This document shows, piece by piece, positions 28,827-38,601 of a stretch of DNA of 41,586 bases. The position numbers and the translations under genes were made by a program. The notes under the pieces were generated by a model, which saw only the letters and a list, made by a program, of their open reading frames with translations, searched no databases and was not told where the DNA came from. This DNA comes from Exiguobacterium sp. Leaf196 (GTDB lineage: Bacteria; Bacillota; Bacilli; Exiguobacteriales; Exiguobacteriaceae). Numbering within the stretch: position 1 is the first letter of the stretch; every line of letters starts with the position of its first letter. The stretch covers positions 1 through 41,586 of the forward strand of contig NZ_LMPV01000002.1 in the NCBI RefSeq assembly GCF_001423965.1, read 5' to 3'.

Positions 28827-30830
28827 ATGAACCGAGCAGTGAAGAATACCCTCGTGTTTGGGGTCATTTTTCTAGCTTTGATCTTGTTTCTGCAATACTT
28901 GCAGAGTCCAGTGAACAAAAGCAAAGAAATCAATTACACACAGTTTGTCGAGTCTGTTGAAAAAGGTGAAATCAAGACGGCTACCTTCCAGTATGAAGGC
29001 CAGACGTATAATGTGACAGGAGATTTGCGTGCAAAAGATTCGACGTATGAAACAGTCGTACCGGCTGTTGATACGGAACTAACGGATCTCTACACGCAAT
29101 TGAAAAGCCAAGGAGTCAAGATGGACTTCAAGGCAGCAGAAACGAATGGTGGTTGGATCGCGTTACTAACGACGATCGTTCCATTCATCATCATCTTCAT
29201 CCTCTTCTTCTTCTTAATTAATCAAGCACAAGGTGGCGGTGGTGGCGGTCGCGTCATGAACTTCGGGAAATCGAAGGCACGCCTCTACGATACAGAGAAG
29301 AAAAAGATTACGTTTGATGATGTAGCCGGCGCAGACGAAGAGAAACAAGAACTCGTCGAAGTCGTCGAATTCTTAAAAGATCCGCGTAAATTCGCGAAGC
29401 TCGGTGCCCGTATTCCGAAAGGGGTTCTCCTCGTGGGTCCTCCAGGTACAGGTAAAACGTTGCTCGCGCGTGCTGCAGCTGGTGAAGCTGGCGTACCATT
29501 CTTCTCGATTTCAGGTTCTGACTTCGTTGAGATGTTCGTTGGTGTCGGGGCATCACGTGTTCGTGACTTGTTCGAAAACGCGAAGAAAAACGCACCATGT
29601 ATCATCTTCATCGATGAAATCGATGCTGTCGGTCGTCAACGGGGCGCAGGTCTCGGTGGTGGACATGATGAGCGTGAGCAGACATTGAACCAACTTCTCG
29701 TCGAGATGGATGGATTCAGTGAAAACGAAGGCATCATCATGATCGCAGCAACGAACCGTGCTGATATTCTTGACCCTGCGTTACTCCGTCCAGGTCGTTT
29801 TGACCGTCAAATCACGGTTGATCGTCCAGATGTCGTCGGTCGTGAAGCAGTCTTGAAAGTACACGCGCGGAACAAACCGCTTGATTCAACGGTTGATTTA
29901 AAAGCCATCGCACAACGGACGCCTGGATTCTCGGGTGCGGATCTTGAAAACCTTCTAAACGAAGCAGCACTTGTTGCCGCTCGGGCAGATCGTGATAAGG
30001 TCTCGATCGTTGATCTCGAAGAAGCGATTGACCGTGTTATCGCTGGACCAGCGAAGAAGAGCCGGATCATCTCGCCGAAAGAGAAAAAGATCGTCGCATG
30101 GCATGAAGCTGGACATACGATCATCGGTGTCACGCTCGACGATGCGGACGAAGTACACAAAGTAACAATCGTTCCTCGTGGTAACGCGGGCGGATACGTC
30201 GTCATGTTGCCAAAAGAAGATCGTTACTTCATGACGAAGCCGGAACTCGAAGATAAGATTACTGGATTGCTCGGTGGTCGCGTTGCAGAGGACATCGTCT
30301 TCGGAGAAGTCTCGACTGGAGCAAGCAATGACTTCCAGCGTGCGACAGGTCTTGCACGGAAAATGGTCATGGAGTTCGGAATGAGTGAAAAACTCGGACC
30401 GCTTCAATTCGGATCAGGTCAAAGCGGTAACGTCTTCCTCGGCCGTGATTTCCAAAACGAACAGAATTACTCGGATGCGATTGCACACGAGATCGATACG
30501 GAAATCCAAGCGATCATCAACCGCTGTTACCAAAAAGCGAAAGATATCTTGACTGAGAAACGCGATCAGCTCGACTTGATTGCAACGACGTTGCTTGAAG
30601 TCGAAACACTTGATCAAAAACAAATTCACCATCTCTTAGAGACAGGCGAATACAAAAAACATGAACCAGAAGCAACGACTCCAAAAGCAGAAGAGAAAGC
30701 ACCGGAATCGACAGATGCAACCGTCGATCAACCGACAGAGTCTCCAACGCAAATGGGTTCAGTCGTTGACGAAGGACAAAATGTAGATACGGATACACCA
30801 GATACGCCGCGTCGCGACGATCAAGTGTAA
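28827..30830 (+). CDS. ftsH: ATP-dependent zinc metalloprotease FtsH
   Basis: A membrane-anchored AAA+ protease of 667 residues for quality control of membrane and regulatory proteins. TM1 is at about 8-25, an extracytoplasmic domain follows, and TM2 is at about 112-131 followed by a Gly-rich linker. The AAA module carries Walker A GPPGTGKT (204-211), Walker B IIFIDEID and the arginine-finger region RPGRFDRQI. The zinc site is HEAGH (426-430). The tail (about 610-667) is rich in Glu, Thr, Pro and Asp and looks disordered. ATG 28827 follows GAGAGGAGG; the in-frame ATG at 28803 lies in the leader hairpin upstream of the ribosome site. Confidence 0.97.
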   Translation: MNRAVKNTLVFGVIFLALILFLQYLQSPVNKSKEINYTQFVESVEKGEIKTATFQYEGQTYNVTGDLRAKDSTYETVVPAVDTELTDLYTQLKSQGVKMDFKAAETNGGWIALLTTIVPFIIIFILFFFLINQAQGGGGGGRVMNFGKSKARLYDTEKKKITFDDVAGADEEKQELVEVVEFLKDPRKFAKLGARIPKGVLLVGPPGTGKTLLARAAAGEAGVPFFSISGSDFVEMFVGVGASRVRDLFENAKKNAPCIIFIDEIDAVGRQRGAGLGGGHDEREQTLNQLLVEMDGFSENEGIIMIAATNRADILDPALLRPGRFDRQITVDRPDVVGREAVLKVHARNKPLDSTVDLKAIAQRTPGFSGADLENLLNEAALVAARADRDKVSIVDLEEAIDRVIAGPAKKSRIISPKEKKIVAWHEAGHTIIGVTLDDADEVHKVTIVPRGNAGGYVVMLPKEDRYFMTKPELEDKITGLLGGRVAEDIVFGEVSTGASNDFQRATGLARKMVMEFGMSEKLGPLQFGSGQSGNVFLGRDFQNEQNYSDAIAHEIDTEIQAIINRCYQKAKDILTEKRDQLDLIATTLLEVETLDQKQIHHLLETGEYKKHEPEATTPKAEEKAPESTDATVDQPTESPTQMGSVVDEGQNVDTDTPDTPRRDDQV

Positions 30831-30838
30831 ACGGATGG

Positions 30839-30874
30839 AACGGATTCGATCTCGCATCGAATCCGTTCTTTTTT
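30839..30874 (+). terminator. terminator of ftsH
   Basis: AACGGATTCGAT (30839-30850) and ATCGAATCCGTT (30856-30867) are perfectly complementary (12 bp, 5-base loop), followed by C and a T-run. Confidence 0.93.
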
Positions 30875-30921
30875 GTTACAGACCGAGCGAATACACATCG
30901 GTAGGTGTGACCATACGAGCA

Positions 30922-30930
30922 TGGTATAAT
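30922..30930 (+). promoter_or_regulatory. extended -10 promoter of coaX
   Basis: TGG-TATAAT (30922-30930), a consensus extended -10, about 83 bases before the coaX start and after the ftsH terminator. No -35 match. The flanking CCAT acgagc ATGG (30911-30924) is a small inverted repeat touching the -10. Confidence 0.55.
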
Positions 30931-31012
30931 CACAACGTATATCATTCCGAGCGTAAAACAACGGAATATAAAAAGAAGCATGAAAATCGAGAAGAAGCGG
31001 GGAAATAAGCAA

Positions 31013-31774
31013 ATGATTTTAGTCATCGATGTCGGAAATACGAATATCGTCTTAGGTGTCTATCAAGGACAAGAGTTGATCGAGCATTGGCGGATTGCGA
31101 CAGACCGGACACGGACGACGGACGAATACGGTATGCTCGTCAAAGCGTTGTTTCGTGACGCAGAGCTAAACGTGGAAGAAATCGAGGGAATCGTGTTATC
31201 ATCTGTCGTACCCCCCGTCGTGTTTCCACTAGAAAATATGTGTGTGCGTTACTTTAAACGCCGTCCGTTTTTGATTGGACCAGGAATCAAGACAGGACTC
31301 GATTTAAAAGTCGATAATCCACGGGAAGTGGGAGCCGATCGAATCGTCAATGCAGTAGCGGCGACGGCGAAATACGAGGGACCGATGATCATCGTCGATT
31401 TTGGAACAGCGACGACGTACTGTTACATCGATGCACAAAAACGGTATTACGGTGGCATCATCTCACCGGGTGTGATGGTTGCGACCGAGGCACTCTATAA
31501 TAAGGCAGCAAAATTGCCGCGAATTGAAATTGCGAAACCGCAGTCAACCATCGGTCGAAATACGATCCATGCGATGCAATCGGGTACGTATTTCGGATAT
31601 GTGGCGCAGGTGGACGGACTCGTTCACCGGATGAAAGAAGAAATGGGTGAAGCGAAGGTCATTGCGACCGGTGGTTTAGCCCGACTAATCAGCGAGGAAT
31701 CCACGATGATTGAGATCGTCGATCCATTCTTGACGTTAGATGGATTACGGATTATCTACGAACGAAATAAGTGA
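31013..31774 (+). CDS. coaX: type III pantothenate kinase
   Basis: The first step of CoA synthesis, by the feedback-insensitive type III enzyme. 253 residues with the actin-like fold: phosphate-1 motif [14 protein letters not shown] (residues 4-17), the DRTRTTDEY segment, [24 protein letters not shown] phosphate-2 motif, GGIISPG and the [11 protein letters not shown] adenosine motif. ATG 31013 is chosen because the protein then begins MILVIDVGN as in the family, with GGGGA upstream. The frame is open to 30980 but those residues are not conserved. hslO follows 12 bases later, probably in one operon. Confidence 0.94.
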   Translation: MILVIDVGNTNIVLGVYQGQELIEHWRIATDRTRTTDEYGMLVKALFRDAELNVEEIEGIVLSSVVPPVVFPLENMCVRYFKRRPFLIGPGIKTGLDLKVDNPREVGADRIVNAVAATAKYEGPMIIVDFGTATTYCYIDAQKRYYGGIISPGVMVATEALYNKAAKLPRIEIAKPQSTIGRNTIHAMQSGTYFGYVAQVDGLVHRMKEEMGEAKVIATGGLARLISEESTMIEIVDPFLTLDGLRIIYERNK

Positions 31775-31786
31775 GGGATTAATAAG

Positions 31787-32710
31787 ATGAAACGGGAAGA
31801 ATTATTAGCACAATTAAAAGATGACTATTTAGTACGGGCGTTAGGCTTCAACGGAGAAGTTCGTGCATTTGCGATCCGTTCGACAAAAACGGTCTATGAA
31901 GCACAACTTCGTCACCAGACGACACCGGTCGTCACGGCAGCGCTCGGTCGGACACTAACAATCGGCGCGATGATGGGTACGATGCAAAAAGGCGATACAC
32001 GTGTCACATTGAAAGTCGAAGGCGATGGACCAATCGGAAAAATCATCGTCGATGCCGATGCAAAAGGGGTCGTTCGTGGATATGTCAGTCGTCCCCGCGT
32101 CGAGATGGATACGTACGTCAATGCAGACGGTCTGACGAAATTAAAAGTCGGTGAAGCGGTCGGTCGCGGAAACATCTCTGTCATCAAGGATCTCGGGTTG
32201 CGTGACTTTGTCGGTGGTCAATCTCCGATTCAAACCGGTGAGATCAGCGAAGACTTCACGTATTACTTCGCTGTATCGGAACAAAGTCCATCAGTCGTTG
32301 GAGCTGGCGTTCTCGTTTACCCAGAAGACGAATCGGTCATTGCAGCAGGTGGGTTGATCGTTCAATTGATGCCGGGTGCATCGGAAGAGACGATCGCAGC
32401 GCTTGAAAAACGTGTCGGAGCTCTTAAACCAATCTCCATTCTCGTCGGTGAGGAAAAAACACCCGAAGAAATGTTAGAACTCGTTCTCGGTGACTACGAA
32501 CATCTTGATACGATTCCGGTGTCATTCGAATGTACGTGTGACCGCGACAAATTAGCAACAGCGATTATTGCCCTTGGACCAGATGAGATTCAAGCGATGA
32601 TTGATGAAGATGGTGGCGCGGAAGCTGTTTGTCACTTCTGTTCAGAGCATTATCACTATGATGTTCCAGAATTAGAGGAACTTCGCGAAAAATCACTCGA
32701 AAGAGCATAA
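31787..32710 (+). CDS. hslO: redox-regulated chaperone Hsp33
   Basis: A 307-residue Hsp33 holdase activated by oxidation. The core domain is typical (DYLVRALGFNGEVRAF, RTLTIGAMMGTMQKGD, GGQSPIQTGEISEDFTYYF, SEQSPSVVGAGVLV). The C-terminal zinc switch is intact with CTC (Cys249, Cys251) and CHFC (Cys282, Cys285). It is about 15 residues longer than B. subtilis HslO at the C-terminus. GAGGG precedes ATG 31787. It sits between coaX and the shortened yacD-position gene. Confidence 0.96.
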   Translation: MKREELLAQLKDDYLVRALGFNGEVRAFAIRSTKTVYEAQLRHQTTPVVTAALGRTLTIGAMMGTMQKGDTRVTLKVEGDGPIGKIIVDADAKGVVRGYVSRPRVEMDTYVNADGLTKLKVGEAVGRGNISVIKDLGLRDFVGGQSPIQTGEISEDFTYYFAVSEQSPSVVGAGVLVYPEDESVIAAGGLIVQLMPGASEETIAALEKRVGALKPISILVGEEKTPEEMLELVLGDYEHLDTIPVSFECTCDRDKLATAIIALGPDEIQAMIDEDGGAEAVCHFCSEHYHYDVPELEELREKSLERA

Positions 32711-32722
32711 GAGGGATCCGAT

Positions 32723-33034
32723 ATGGGGAATGTACAACCTAAGTACTTGTGGATGTTGATCTTCATCTTATTGTTGACGAATTTCATGACCGGCGCTTAT
32801 GCCTTCATGGGTGAGCTCCCTAAGGTCGATTCTCCTAAAATCGTTCAGGACAGTATTGGTGGTCCGCTTGAGGATGTCATCGCCGAAGTCGGTGATGAAA
32901 AAATCACCCGAGCAATGGTCTATCAGACGATGCGAACGGAACAAGAGAAGCAGACAATCGATCGTTTGATTCAAGAAGCGGTCGAGCGCCAGACAAAGGA
33001 TGGAAAAAAGCCGGAAGTTAAACGCTTTGATTGA
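32723..33034 (+). CDS. small membrane protein at the yacD locus; N-terminal remnant of a PrsA/SurA-like foldase
   Basis: A 103-residue protein with one N-terminal transmembrane or signal-anchor segment (about residues 9-28) followed by ~70 soluble residues. The segment EDVIAEVGDEKITRAMVYQ resembles the start of the SurA/PrsA N-terminal chaperone domain ('VAxVGxExItxxxxxxxm'), and the following helix resembles the VLDxLIxxxL helix of that family. No parvulin (PPIase) domain is present. In B. subtilis the same position, between hslO and cysK, holds yacD, a full-length (~300 residue) PrsA-like protein. Frame, ribosome site (GAGGG) and 12-base spacing from hslO are intact, so it is probably translated. 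Function unknown; it could be a degenerate remnant or a miniaturised chaperone. Confidence 0.75.
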   Translation: MGNVQPKYLWMLIFILLLTNFMTGAYAFMGELPKVDSPKIVQDSIGGPLEDVIAEVGDEKITRAMVYQTMRTEQEKQTIDRLIQEAVERQTKDGKKPEVKRFD

Positions 33035-33060
33035 CAGATTTCATCCAGTCCGCTGATAAT
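33031..33060 (+). promoter_or_regulatory. promoter of cysK
   Basis: -35 TTGACA (33031-33036, consensus), an 18-base spacer, -10 GATAAT (33055-33060). The -35 overlaps the stop codon of the preceding gene. Confidence 0.75.
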
Positions 33061-33075
33061 TAATCTATCGGATTA
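33061..33075 (+). promoter_or_regulatory. candidate operator downstream of the cysK -10
   Basis: TAATC (33061-33065) and GATTA (33071-33075) form an inverted repeat with centre TATCG, starting immediately after the -10, followed by TTGGAATT. Its position over the start site and its resemblance to AT-rich cysteine-regulator (CymR-type) sites suggest repression control. The identity of the regulator is inference. Confidence 0.4.
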
Positions 33076-33114
33076 CTTGGAATTCAAGCGGTTCACTAAT
33101 GAGGAGGAATGGTC

Positions 33115-34059
33115 ATGCGTATTGCGAATTCAGTATTAGATTTAGTCGGTCGGACACCGATCGTCAAGTTACATCATCTAACGGGTCCTGAGGATGCAGA
33201 TGTATATCTGAAACTGGAGTACATGAACCCTGGATCGAGCGTAAAAGACCGGATCGCGTTATCAATGATTGAAGCGGCAGAAGAAGCAGGTCAACTTAAA
33301 GAGGGAGATACGATCATCGAGCCGACGAGTGGGAACACGGGTATCGGACTAGCGATGGTCGCTTCGGCGAAGGGATACCGTTCCATCCTCGTCATGCCGG
33401 AAACAATGAGCATGGAACGTCGGACGTTGCTTCGCGCCTATGGTGCGGAATTGATTTTGACGCCAGGTCCTGAAGGGATGAAGGGTGCGATCGCTCGCGC
33501 GACAGCGGAAGCGGAAGAGCACGGTTACTTCATGCCGCAACAATTCAATAACGGTGCCAATCCAGTCGTTCATGAAAAAACGACAGGTCCTGAAATCGTC
33601 GAAGCGTTCGAAGGCATGCAACTCGATGCGTTCATCGCGGGAATCGGAACCGGTGGAACGATCACGGGTGCTGGTAAAGTGTTGCGCGATGCTTTCCAAG
33701 GCATTGAAATCATTGCTGTTGAACCGACGGATTCACCGGTCTTATCAGGTGGTAAACCGGGGCCGCATAAACTGCAAGGTATCGGTGCTGGATTCGTACC
33801 GTCGATTCTCGATACAGATATTTATGATGGTGTCGAGCAAATCACGACGGAAGAAGCATTTGATCACGCACGCCGAGCAGCGAAGACGAACGGTGTCTTA
33901 GGCGGTATCTCGTCAGGTGCTGCGATTGCAGCGGCACTGAAGACGGCAAAACGTCTCGGTAAAGGAAAAAATGTTCTCGCGATCATTCCTTCGAACGGTG
34001 AGCGGTACTTAAGTACACCGCTGTATCAAGTCGAGGAAGAAGCAGATCAATCGAAGTAA
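33115..34059 (+). CDS. cysK: cysteine synthase A (O-acetylserine sulfhydrylase)
   Basis: A PLP enzyme of 314 residues making cysteine from O-acetylserine and sulfide. PLP lysine is Lys44 in SSVKDRI; the substrate loop is [14 protein letters not shown]; the phosphate-binding loop is GTGGTITG; and [10 protein letters not shown] lies near the C-terminus. Start: ATG 33115 is preferred because GAGGAGG (33101-33107) is 7 bases upstream; the first ATG (33109) is only one base from it. The protein then begins [19 protein letters not shown] as usual. Monocistronic between its promoter and a perfect terminator. In B. subtilis CysK also works with CymR as a cysteine sensor. Confidence 0.96.
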   Translation: MRIANSVLDLVGRTPIVKLHHLTGPEDADVYLKLEYMNPGSSVKDRIALSMIEAAEEAGQLKEGDTIIEPTSGNTGIGLAMVASAKGYRSILVMPETMSMERRTLLRAYGAELILTPGPEGMKGAIARATAEAEEHGYFMPQQFNNGANPVVHEKTTGPEIVEAFEGMQLDAFIAGIGTGGTITGAGKVLRDAFQGIEIIAVEPTDSPVLSGGKPGPHKLQGIGAGFVPSILDTDIYDGVEQITTEEAFDHARRAAKTNGVLGGISSGAAIAAALKTAKRLGKGKNVLAIIPSNGERYLSTPLYQVEEEADQSK

Positions 34060-34069
34060 TCCATCATAC

Positions 34070-34105
34070 GTACACGGAAGTCATTCGGCTTCCGTGTACT
34101 TTTTT
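34070..34105 (+). terminator. terminator of cysK
   Basis: GTACACGGAAG (34070-34080) and CTTCCGTGTAC (34089-34099) are perfectly complementary (11 bp), followed by six T. Confidence 0.93.
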
Positions 34106-34108
34106 GCG

Positions 34109-34114
34109 TATAAT
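34109..34114 (+). promoter_or_regulatory. -10 element of the folate operon
   Basis: TATAAT at 34109-34114 lies 4 bases after the cysK terminator T-run and 33 bases before pabB. Any -35 would fall inside the terminator hairpin; no good match is seen. Confidence 0.45.
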
Positions 34115-34146
34115 GAGAGCAGAATAGTGTGAAGTGGGGGACGCGT

Positions 34147-35532
34147 ATGCGACAGACGAAATATAAAGCAATACCATGGACGAAAGAACAATTCTACAAT
34201 CGGTATGTCGAACAGACGATTGGAACAACAGGACACGTCTGGCTCGAAAGCGGTCGAATCGGACGATATACGATGGCGGCGACTCGTCCTGTCGGATACG
34301 TCCGGACAAAGGACGGGATGACGACGATTGAGACAGATGGAAAAGTCGAGACGTCGACGGCAAACCCGTTTGATCTACTCGAACGACTCCGCGTCGAACG
34401 TGAATCCATCCGACCGGATGGAATGCCGCCATTCTTTGGTGGATTTGCCGGATATGTCAGTTATGATGCTGTCCGTTATTTAGAAAAGCTACCGGAGCAA
34501 GCGATGGATGATCTACAAACACCTGATCTATCGTTCTACTGGTACGATGAAGTTGCCGTGTTTGATGAGGAAACGAAACAATTGTTCATTGCCGTGACGC
34601 GAGACACAGCAGAGGAAGCAACACAGATTCTTGAAGAAGAAGTCGCGCGTTGGTGCGTCAAGACAAATAGACCGCAGTTTACAACAACCGGTTCATCCGG
34701 CGAACGAGAACGAGCTTTCGGACAGGAAGCGTTCATGACAGCGGCACACCGGATTAAATCGTATATTGAGGATGGTGACGTCTTCCAAGTCAATTTGTCC
34801 GTCCGTCAACAAGAACCGCTTGGGACGACAGCGGAACATCTGTATGATGTATTACGACAAATTAATCCTTCTCCATACATGTGTTACTTCGCAGATGAGG
34901 ATTTAACACTTGTGTCAGCCTCACCTGAGTTGCTCGTCGAAAAAATAGGTGATGCGTTAGCAACGCGTCCGATTGCGGGAACACGGCCACGCGGGAAGGA
35001 TGAAGCGGAGGATCTACGACTCGCGAAAACCTTACTCGATAACGAAAAAGAACGGGCAGAGCATGTGATGCTCGTTGATTTAGAGCGTAATGATTTAGGG
35101 CGCGTTAGTCGTTATGGTACGGTCCATGTCGATGAGCTGATGGTGATCGAGAAATACTCCCACGTGCAACATATCGTCTCAAATGTCAGAGGCGAAGTGG
35201 CTCCGGAACACTCCGGGAGTCAAGTGCTCGCCGCAATGTTCCCAGGTGGGACGATCACCGGCGCGCCAAAAATCCGGACGATGGAAATCATTGAAGAACT
35301 GGAACCGGTCCGGCGTGGCATCTACACTGGATCGCTTGGCTTCATCAGTTGGGCGGATGATGTCATTTTCAACATCTTGATTCGGACACTCGTTGCAAAA
35401 GATGGGATGGCATATGTCCAAGCAGGTGCTGGAGTCGTCACGGACTCGGACGCAGCACGTGAATACGAAGAGTCACTTAGTAAAGCCAAAGCGTTATGGG
35501 TGACAAAAGAAACGGCGGAGGGAACACGATGA
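34147..35532 (+). CDS. pabB: aminodeoxychorismate synthase component I
   Basis: A chorismate-binding enzyme of 461 residues that, with PabA, makes 4-amino-4-deoxychorismate for folate. Conserved chorismate-binding motifs are present: SPSYM-like [61 protein letters not shown], and [12 protein letters not shown]. The residue at the ADC/anthranilate synthase discriminating site is Ala277 (PIAGT), as in TrpE, not the Lys of E. coli PabB. Context with pabC and folP still argues for pabB. ATG 34147 follows AGTGGGGG; a GTG at 34129 is possible but has no ribosome site. Its stop overlaps the pabA start. Confidence 0.9.
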   Translation: MRQTKYKAIPWTKEQFYNRYVEQTIGTTGHVWLESGRIGRYTMAATRPVGYVRTKDGMTTIETDGKVETSTANPFDLLERLRVERESIRPDGMPPFFGGFAGYVSYDAVRYLEKLPEQAMDDLQTPDLSFYWYDEVAVFDEETKQLFIAVTRDTAEEATQILEEEVARWCVKTNRPQFTTTGSSGERERAFGQEAFMTAAHRIKSYIEDGDVFQVNLSVRQQEPLGTTAEHLYDVLRQINPSPYMCYFADEDLTLVSASPELLVEKIGDALATRPIAGTRPRGKDEAEDLRLAKTLLDNEKERAEHVMLVDLERNDLGRVSRYGTVHVDELMVIEKYSHVQHIVSNVRGEVAPEHSGSQVLAAMFPGGTITGAPKIRTMEIIEELEPVRRGIYTGSLGFISWADDVIFNILIRTLVAKDGMAYVQAGAGVVTDSDAAREYEESLSKAKALWVTKETAEGTR

Positions 35533-36110
35533 TTGTATTGATTGATAACTATGATTCCTTTACGTATAACTTAGTCCAGTATTTCGGCGAACTTGGACAA
35601 GACATCCGGGTATTTCGCAACGACGCGATTACGCTTGCAGAAATCGAAGCGTTGCAGCCTGATCATCTCGTCATCTCGCCGGGTCCCTGTACACCGAATG
35701 AAGCGGGGATCAGTTTAGAGGCGATTGCTTACTTTGCGGGGAAGGTACCGATCCTAGGAGTTTGCTTGGGTCATCAAGCGATTGGGCAAGTATTCGGTGG
35801 TAAAGTCGTCCGAGCGAAGGAATTGATGCACGGAAAAGTCTCGCCACTGACGCATGACGGACAAGGGATCTTTGAACGGATCCCACAAGCGACACCGGTG
35901 ACGCGTTACCATTCACTTGTCGTTGAACGTAAGACATTCCCGGAAGTACTCGAAGTGACAGCGGAAGCCGGCGGAGAGATCATGGCACTCCGTCACCGGA
36001 CGTTACCGATTTTAGGTGTCCAGTTCCACCCGGAAGCGATTTTGACACGAGACGGTAAACAGATGTTAAAAAATTTCTTGGAGTTGACGCATTATGTATC
36101 TCTGGCATGA
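35529..36110 (+). CDS. pabA: glutamine amidotransferase subunit of ADC (and possibly anthranilate) synthase
   Basis: A class I glutamine amidotransferase of 193 residues supplying ammonia to PabB. Visible elements are [30 protein letters not shown] (oxyanion region), the nucleophile Cys in [15 protein letters not shown], and the His-Glu pair in [10 protein letters not shown]. In B. subtilis the gene at this place is amphibolic and serves both folate and tryptophan synthesis; that may hold here too but trp genes are not in the window. ATG 35529 overlaps the pabB stop (ATGA) with GGAGG upstream. The frame extends upstream to 35496 but inside pabB. It overlaps pabC by 17 bases. Confidence 0.95.
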   Translation: MIVLIDNYDSFTYNLVQYFGELGQDIRVFRNDAITLAEIEALQPDHLVISPGPCTPNEAGISLEAIAYFAGKVPILGVCLGHQAIGQVFGGKVVRAKELMHGKVSPLTHDGQGIFERIPQATPVTRYHSLVVERKTFPEVLEVTAEAGGEIMALRHRTLPILGVQFHPEAILTRDGKQMLKNFLELTHYVSLA

Positions 36111-36933
36111 CGGAATCATCAAACGAGAAGAAGAGATAAGAATCTCCCCACTTGATCATGGATTCGTCTACGGGATGGGTATATTCGAGACGTTTCGGAC
36201 GTATAACGGACATCCGTTTTTGTTCGATGATCATATCGAACGTATGCGGATGAGTTGTGTCGCACTCGGGATACAGTTAGCGTATGACCGGGAAGCCTTA
36301 CGGCAAGCAATCCAAGATTTATATGAAGCATATGAGGCGAACGATCTCTATATCCGGTTGAATGTTTCGGCTGGTCCGCGTGAGATTGGGTTATCAATTG
36401 ACCCTTACGATACGCCAACCGTGTTGATCTATGCGAAACCAATCGCTCCGCGAAAACGGGCGGAACGTGCACTCGAGACGATTCGTTTGCCGCGCAGTAC
36501 GCCGGAAACGACATATCGCTTAAAGTCACATCATTACATGAACAATCTAGTCGCGAAACGTCAATTGTTCAATCCAGAAGCAGAAGGGCTGTTCTTGACG
36601 AAGGAAGGTCATGTCTGTGAAGGCATTACGTCAAATATCTTTTGGCGTTACGGAAGTACATGGTATACGTCGCCCCTTGAGACCGGTGCATTGAATGGGA
36701 TTACCCGTCAGTTCCTCATGCAACATTTACCGGTCGAAGAACGTCTGGCATATTTACCACAGCTCGAAGAGTCAGATGAGATCATCTATACGAATTCCGT
36801 TCAGGAAGCGGTCGCCATTTCGTCACTTGACGGACGCCCTTTCCCCGGAATAAACGGAACAGGGTATGCGGAGATTATGAAACTCTTCGATCAATCTGTC
36901 GAACATGTGACAACAAGGAGGGAACAACCATGA
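36094..36933 (+). CDS. pabC: 4-amino-4-deoxychorismate lyase
   Basis: A class IV aminotransferase-fold PLP enzyme of 279 residues that releases pyruvate from ADC to give p-aminobenzoate. Features: [18 protein letters not shown] (residues ~17-34), FDDHIERM, the PLP lysine in RLKSHH (Lys144), the EGITSNIF motif and the [11 protein letters not shown] phosphate-binding loop. The start is ATG 36094 within the end of pabA, with GGAG upstream. D-amino-acid or branched-chain aminotransferase is a possible alternative by sequence alone, but the operon settles it. Confidence 0.94.
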   Translation: MYLWHDGIIKREEEIRISPLDHGFVYGMGIFETFRTYNGHPFLFDDHIERMRMSCVALGIQLAYDREALRQAIQDLYEAYEANDLYIRLNVSAGPREIGLSIDPYDTPTVLIYAKPIAPRKRAERALETIRLPRSTPETTYRLKSHHYMNNLVAKRQLFNPEAEGLFLTKEGHVCEGITSNIFWRYGSTWYTSPLETGALNGITRQFLMQHLPVEERLAYLPQLEESDEIIYTNSVQEAVAISSLDGRPFPGINGTGYAEIMKLFDQSVEHVTTRREQP

Positions 36934-37715
36934 CCTACATCATGGGTATTTTGAACGTGACACCGGACTCTTTTTCGGACGGTGGACAATATGTTGATAT
37001 CGAGCAAGCGATGCGGCAAGCGCGTCAGCTTGTCGCGGATGGAGCAGATGCGATCGATATCGGTGGAGAATCGACGCGACCGGGTGCGGCGTTCGTGTCA
37101 GTTGAAGAAGAACTCGCTCGTGTTTTACCGATTATTAAACGCATTAAACGAGAGCTGAACGTCCTCGTGTCGATCGATACGTATAAACCGGTCGTCGCAG
37201 AAGCTGCTATTCAAGCAGGAGCGGACATCATCAATGACGTCTGGGGTTCGAAGTGGGGCGATCGTTCAATGGTCAAGGTCGCTGCGCAGTATGAAGTACC
37301 AATCATTTTAATGCATAACCGGGAAACGGCGCATGGAACAGATATGCTTGCGGAAGTCCGGGCTGACCTTGAGGAATCGATCCGGTTAGCGAAACAGGCA
37401 GGCGTGGCGGAAGAACACATTTGGCTCGACCCAGGGATTGGATTTATGAAAACGCAGGAAGAGAACTTGTACTTGATGCGTTACCTGTCCATCGTCACGG
37501 ACTTCGGGTATCCGGTTTTACTTGGAACGTCCCGTAAATCGATGATTGGTCTCGCGCTTGGATTGCCAACGGAAGAACGACTTGAAGGAACGATTGCTAC
37601 GGTTTGCTACGGGATTCAACAAGGATGTGACTGGGTGCGTGTGCATGACGTCAAAGAAGTCAAACGGGCAGCGCAGATGATGGACATCATGTTAGCTGCG
37701 ACGAAAGGGGAATGA
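36930..37715 (+). CDS. folP: dihydropteroate synthase
   Basis: Condenses p-aminobenzoate with dihydropterin pyrophosphate; the sulfonamide target. 261 residues, TIM barrel. Loop 1 MGILNVTPDSFSDGG (residues 5-19), DIGGESTRPGA, INDVWGSK, the LMHNRE motif, DPGIGF and GTSRKSMIG are all intact. AAGGAGG precedes ATG 36930, which overlaps the pabC stop by 4 bases; the gene end overlaps the start region of folB. Nothing suggests the known loop insertions associated with sulfonamide resistance. Confidence 0.96.
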   Translation: MTYIMGILNVTPDSFSDGGQYVDIEQAMRQARQLVADGADAIDIGGESTRPGAAFVSVEEELARVLPIIKRIKRELNVLVSIDTYKPVVAEAAIQAGADIINDVWGSKWGDRSMVKVAAQYEVPIILMHNRETAHGTDMLAEVRADLEESIRLAKQAGVAEEHIWLDPGIGFMKTQEENLYLMRYLSIVTDFGYPVLLGTSRKSMIGLALGLPTEERLEGTIATVCYGIQQGCDWVRVHDVKEVKRAAQMMDIMLAATKGE

Positions 37716-37717
37716 CG

Positions 37718-38089
37718 GTGGATCGAATTCATGTAACAGGAATGCGGTTTTATGGGTATCACGGTGTATTTGCAGAAGAGACGAAACTCGGTCAACGCTT
37801 CAATGTCGACTTATCGATCGGACTTGCATTGGCAGAAGCCGGTCGGACGGATGATTTGACGAAAAGTGTCAATTACGCTGAATTGTATGAAGCGACAAAA
37901 CGTGTCGTCGAAGGAGAACCGCTCCAACTCGTCGAAGCCTTGGCGGATCGTATTGCAAAAGAAGTCTTTGCGTTAGACGGGCGGATTGAAGAAGCATCGA
38001 TCAAAGTTATCAAACCGGATCCGCCGATTGCTGGTCATTATGAACATGTGGCAGTCGAGATCAATCGACTCCGGGGGGACTATGCATGA
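37718..38089 (+). CDS. folB: dihydroneopterin aldolase
   Basis: The enzyme that releases glycolaldehyde from dihydroneopterin; octamer of small T-fold subunits. 123 residues with FYGYHGVFAEETKLGQRF (catalytic Glu), SVNYAELYEATK, LVEALADRIA and the KPDPPIAGHYEHVAVEI ending (Lys catalytic). Start: GTG 37718 is preferred because AAAGGGG (37704-37710) is 7 bases upstream and the N-terminus then reads MDRIHVTGM as in B. subtilis. The ATG at 37712 would lie only one base from the ribosome site. It overlaps folK by 4 bases. Confidence 0.92.
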   Translation: MDRIHVTGMRFYGYHGVFAEETKLGQRFNVDLSIGLALAEAGRTDDLTKSVNYAELYEATKRVVEGEPLQLVEALADRIAKEVFALDGRIEEASIKVIKPDPPIAGHYEHVAVEINRLRGDYA

Positions 38090-38601
38090 AGGAAGCTTAC
38101 ATTGCACTCGGTTCAAACATTGGTGATAAAGCGGCTCACTTAAGAGCAGCGATCGCTCGCCTGAGAGCCTTATCGTCTGTTCATGATGTAAAGGTCTCTT
38201 CCATTTATGAGACTGTACCTGTCGGGTATCTCGATCAGGATTTATTTTATAATATGGTCGTCGGGATTCAAACGACGGACGAGGCAGATGTCTTACTTGA
38301 GCGACTGCAGGAAATCGAACAGCTAGAAGGACGCGAGCGTCTGTTCAAAAATGGACCGCGGACGCTTGATTTAGATATTTTGTTATATGGGGGAGAACGT
38401 ATTGACCTTGAAGGATTAACCGTTCCGCATCCGCGGATGCAAGAGCGGGCATTCGTCCTCGCGCCATTACGGGAACTAGCAGCAACATGCGTCATACCTG
38501 GTCTTGGGCAAAGTGTCGAGCAATTGTACCAGCAGTTACCAGAGACAGAACGAAACGGTGTGCGACGCTTAGGTGGTCTTTTAGAAGCGGAGGAACAATA
38601 A
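38086..38601 (+). CDS. folK: 2-amino-4-hydroxy-6-hydroxymethyldihydropteridine pyrophosphokinase
   Basis: HPPK of 171 residues, which pyrophosphorylates hydroxymethyl-dihydropterin before FolP acts. Motifs: YIALGSNIGDK at the N-terminus, SSIYETVPVGYLDQDLFYN, and the signature RTLDLDILLYG, then LTVPHPRMQERAFVLAPL. It follows folB by ATGA overlap. The stop TAA shares its last base with the dusB start. The small HTH gene yazB, present here in B. subtilis, is absent. Confidence 0.96.
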   Translation: MKEAYIALGSNIGDKAAHLRAAIARLRALSSVHDVKVSSIYETVPVGYLDQDLFYNMVVGIQTTDEADVLLERLQEIEQLEGRERLFKNGPRTLDLDILLYGGERIDLEGLTVPHPRMQERAFVLAPLRELAATCVIPGLGQSVEQLYQQLPETERNGVRRLGGLLEAEEQ

